Shown here one piece after another: positions 61,724-64,000 of a stretch of DNA of 64,000 bases. The DNA is from Pseudobacteriovorax antillogorgiicola. Its GTDB lineage: Bacteria; Bdellovibrionota_B; Oligoflexia; Oligoflexales; Oligoflexaceae. A program made the position numbers and the translations under genes. Every line of letters begins with the position of its first letter. Within the stretch, counting starts at the first letter, position 1. The stretch is from the NCBI RefSeq assembly GCF_900177345.1, contig NZ_FWZT01000009.1, forward strand, positions 62,001-126,000. Direction: 5' to 3'. The notes beneath the pieces are model-generated. The model saw nothing but the letters and a program-made list of their open reading frames with translations, searched no databases and was not told the DNA's origin.

Positions 61724-62884
61724 CTAAAAATCCGCTACATTGACCGCGAAATTCACAACGTATCTACGTTCTATCACGCGCTTGTTGTTAACACCAACAT
61801 CTTCGGCAAAGGACGACCCGTTTAAGCCGAGGATACCTAGATTGAACCCGAGTCCGTAGGAAAGCCCGGCATTGTTATAGCCGCTGCGAAGGCTTAAACC
61901 CGCATCGCTACCGAATCGATCTCCCACGGAAAATTCGAGTCCAGTTCTCAGCTTCTTAGCTGTCGCTAAGTCTGAATCTGTGAGGCGGCTGGCTTCTAAA
62001 GTGAAACTTAGAAACCCCCACTTGCCGAGTGCAGGGCTAAGACCGAACCCAAGAGTCATATCCTCTTCCACTTCGAGGTCTTCGTTATTAGTATCGGAAG
62101 CTCTGAATTTTGTCGTCCCCACATTGCGAAAGGCTAAGGATAGGGTTGGATTCCATTTTTTCGATATGGTCCATAGAGTTCCTAAATGGATAGGCATGCC
62201 GGTATACTTGGCCTTGCCGTCTTTGAATGCACTCTTTCTAAGATCAGGGTCGTTCAGTGTGGCAAAAGGCAGCGTGGTTTGGATTTCTTCTCGTTCTAGA
62301 TAAGCGAGGTAAAGGCCAAGGGCGAAGGTACGATCATTGGTTGCAAAACTAAATCCAAGGCTAGGCCCAAACTCGGTGCGAGAATGCACGTCGATTTCGT
62401 CGCTGCTTTCGTCGATCGAAGCGGCAGCCATCTGGGTGTCATAGACGAACGACAGCATTGTTCGCCAAAATGTGATACTCGGAATAACTGAGAGCCTTCC
62501 GTATTGGCGATTGCCATCGCGGGCTCTCAGAATTTGCTCGACGATTGCCGGATCGTTCAGGTCCCCAGCGTTACTGAGATCATCGTTGAGTTTGACCGTG
62601 TCCTCGTTGACTGCTGCCGCGAAGTAAGGAAAGTAAAGACGATGAATGGCAGGCCTAGATCCTTGGCTACGGATGCCTCCGATTGCGGCAGGGTTGTAGT
62701 AGGCTGCATCGATTCCGTTGGCAATGGGACTAATGGCTCCAGCCATCGCTGAGGCCCGAGCAGACGACCACGGCGCGTCGTCGAGCAGGGCTCTTTGCAC
62801 AGCAGATTCGCTGGTTTGAGCATGACTTATGCTGGCGGTTAGCCAAACTAAGCCTATGAAATTTATTCGTAAAGTATATTTCAT
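61724..62884 (-). CDS. Outer-membrane beta-barrel protein, FadL/OmpP1-like
   Basis: About 386 aa from ATG 62884 (residue 21 of a longer frame). The signal peptide ends ASISHA. The first mature residues (DAPWSSARASAMAGAISPIANGIDAAYYNPAAIGG) are like the OmpP1/FadL N-terminal 'ARATAMGGA..A...D.SA.YYNPA'. The rest has alternating short beta strands and ends in an aromatic residue, V(A)DF. A transport or assembly role is likely; the ligand is unknown. It leads the operon into ccmA with a 3-bp gap, which suggests coupling or only polar read-through. Confidence 0.75.
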   Translation of the reverse strand: MKYTLRINFIGLVWLTASISHAQTSESAVQRALLDDAPWSSARASAMAGAISPIANGIDAAYYNPAAIGGIRSQGSRPAIHRLYFPYFAAAVNEDTVKLNDDLSNAGDLNDPAIVEQILRARDGNRQYGRLSVIPSITFWRTMLSFVYDTQMAAASIDESSDEIDVHSRTEFGPSLGFSFATNDRTFALGLYLAYLEREEIQTTLPFATLNDPDLRKSAFKDGKAKYTGMPIHLGTLWTISKKWNPTLSLAFRNVGTTKFRASDTNNEDLEVEEDMTLGFGLSPALGKWGFLSFTLEASRLTDSDLATAKKLRTGLEFSVGDRFGSDAGLSLRSGYNNAGLSYGLGFNLGILGLNGSSFAEDVGVNNKRVIERRYVVNFAVNVADF

Positions 62885-62976
62885 CAGCACCGTATTTGCG
62901 TTTCGAGTCGTCTTGTCTTCGCGCCACCTATCGGAAGGTTGCAAGGAATTCTTAACAGTCGATTTTCTTGGAACTA

Positions 62977-63942
62977 TTACTTCTCTTGAGCGGGCTTCTT
63001 GGGGTATTCGGGAAGCTCGGATGAACAGGTCATGTGAGCGTATAATGCGTCATAGTTGTCGGTATTAAAGCACTCCACAACCCCGCTTTCTTCATCAAAC
63101 CTAGCTCCTTTTAAGCGGTAGCGGCAGGTCCCGTTGAGCCCCAATGGGCCACCTACCTCCATCACGCGGCCTGAATTCATTTCGTAAGCTTCCCAGGGTT
63201 GAACGAGAAAGGTGTATTGCTTCTTTTCCTCTTCTTTGTATTTTCCAGATAGCTTGAGGGCCAGGATTGCATGTTTTCGCTTAACATCTTCCTGGGTAAT
63301 AGTCGTTGAGGTACTGGCATCTTCAGCTTCAGCCTCGCCGTCCTTATTGGTGGTCATGACCCGAACAAATAGGTTCTTTTCTTCTTTTTTGCCCTCGACC
63401 AAGGTGTCTTGATCTGGCAACGGAATATACCATTTCCTGCCATCGAAAAATGTCAGAACTATCTTTCGCTGACCATGCTCGTGAGACGCTTCGCATGAAT
63501 AGATAGGGCTGCGAATGTTCTCGGCGTTGTCGAACTTACCAAGAGGTATGAAGTTGGCAATGCGGTATGGTGTATGCCACCAAAGGGTGGTGCCGCCGTC
63601 GTTTTCCGATTGAAAGATCGTCCACGCAACTTTTCCAGATTTAGTAAGATCACGAATTTGAAAAGAAATCCGCTTAGGTTCACAGATCGTTTGATCAAGT
63701 TTGTCCTTAGCTCGCATAACTATAAAGCAGTGACCCTTGGGTGGGCGCACCCAGATATAGCCCTTGGTCCGCATTGGATCGTCCCGGTAACGAACCCGAT
63801 CGACGTCATCAACACGGAGGAGAGGGCCACCAGGTGGTGGGTCAAAATACTTGGCTAGGATTTCAATCCGCTTCTCTTCGGGGGTATCCTCGGGAAAAAG
63901 TGGAGTTAAGATGAATGGAGCAGCTAGCAATAAGTTCATCAA
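62977..63942 (-). CDS. Exported protein of unknown function
   Basis: A 321-aa protein with a short N-terminal signal-like segment (MMNLLLAAPFILTPLFP). It is rich in Lys/Glu with two approximate halves of beta strands (SFQIRDLTKSGKVAWTIFQS; HAILALKLSGKYKEEEKKQYTFL). It has six or more Cys across the chain (CFIVMRAK, TICEPK, YSCEASH, CRYRL, VECFN, MTCSS). No family recognised. It lies upstream of the outer-membrane protein gene on the same strand, about 90 bp away, and may share its operon. Confidence 0.6.
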   Translation of the reverse strand: MMNLLLAAPFILTPLFPEDTPEEKRIEILAKYFDPPPGGPLLRVDDVDRVRYRDDPMRTKGYIWVRPPKGHCFIVMRAKDKLDQTICEPKRISFQIRDLTKSGKVAWTIFQSENDGGTTLWWHTPYRIANFIPLGKFDNAENIRSPIYSCEASHEHGQRKIVLTFFDGRKWYIPLPDQDTLVEGKKEEKNLFVRVMTTNKDGEAEAEDASTSTTITQEDVKRKHAILALKLSGKYKEEEKKQYTFLVQPWEAYEMNSGRVMEVGGPLGLNGTCRYRLKGARFDEESGVVECFNTDNYDALYAHMTCSSELPEYPKKPAQEK

Positions 63943-64000
63943 AGCTTGAAACTTACCTCGTATATATCAGTTCCCGCAAAGTGCGTGTAGAGCACCGTCG

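Noticed and set aside
1-64000. tRNA, rRNA, CRISPR arrays, insertion sequences and integrases
   Set aside because: None was seen: no direct-repeat arrays with spacers, no transposase or integrase motifs, no tRNA cloverleaf signatures.

Overview
The window reads as chromosomal DNA of a Gram-negative, probably free-living or predatory bacterium of the Bdellovibrionota (Oligoflexia) type. This is inferred, not proven. The clues are a TIGR02147-type regulator and a DUF4360-type secreted protein (families I associate with such lineages), many lipoproteins with clear lipoboxes, a class A RNase P RNA, a Proteobacteria-style psp operon driven by sigma54, and a System I (Ccm) cytochrome c maturation operon. 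I see no tRNA, rRNA, CRISPR array, insertion sequence or phage module.

Layout. 1-8.2 kb holds the end of a c-type-cytochrome/carbohydrate-binding-like protein, a WD40-like lipoprotein, cutA, a SCO1 - MORN/YwqK - YHYH cluster and an orphan solute-binding protein. 8.3-13.1 kb holds a response regulator, the pspABC operon with an extra 48-aa membrane protein, its sigma54 promoter and divergent pspF, and a large coiled-coil protein. 13.4-29.8 kb is an accessory region of exported proteins: lipoproteins, a subtilase, a VWA-like protein, a trypsin-fold protein that has lost two of its three catalytic residues, DUF4360, and a Cys-rich protein. It also contains a TetR-SnoaL pair, a Rossmann-fold protein of unknown role and a TIGR02147 regulator.

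30.1-36.9 kb carries a type IIA topoisomerase pair resembling the Bacteroidetes-type ParE/ParC, a DDAH-like amidinotransferase-fold enzyme, FxsA and an EamA transporter. 37.0-46.6 kb is one long minus-strand chemosensory operon: two CheA-type kinases, CheW, CheB, two paralogous small proteins, CheY and CheR. It has no receptor and no flagellar gene. Divergent from it, 46.9-50.3 kb encodes both subunits of a type IIB topoisomerase (Topo VI). The B subunit carries a Lys/Ala-rich, histone-H1-like tail built partly from 42-bp tandem DNA repeats. This is the most unusual locus in the window.

50.6-55.6 kb is housekeeping: khpA, nagZ, a CorC/HlyC-type protein, ybeY, trmB, rnpB and an RNHCP protein. 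55.7-58.4 kb has an Asp-rich lipoprotein, a small membrane protein and an aldo/keto reductase whose start region suggests a 1-nt frameshift. 58.4-62.9 kb is a ccmABCDE + thioredoxin operon headed by an outer-membrane protein. The ccmD gene is only 50 codons long and is supported by position and sequence. The last gene encodes an exported protein of unknown function.
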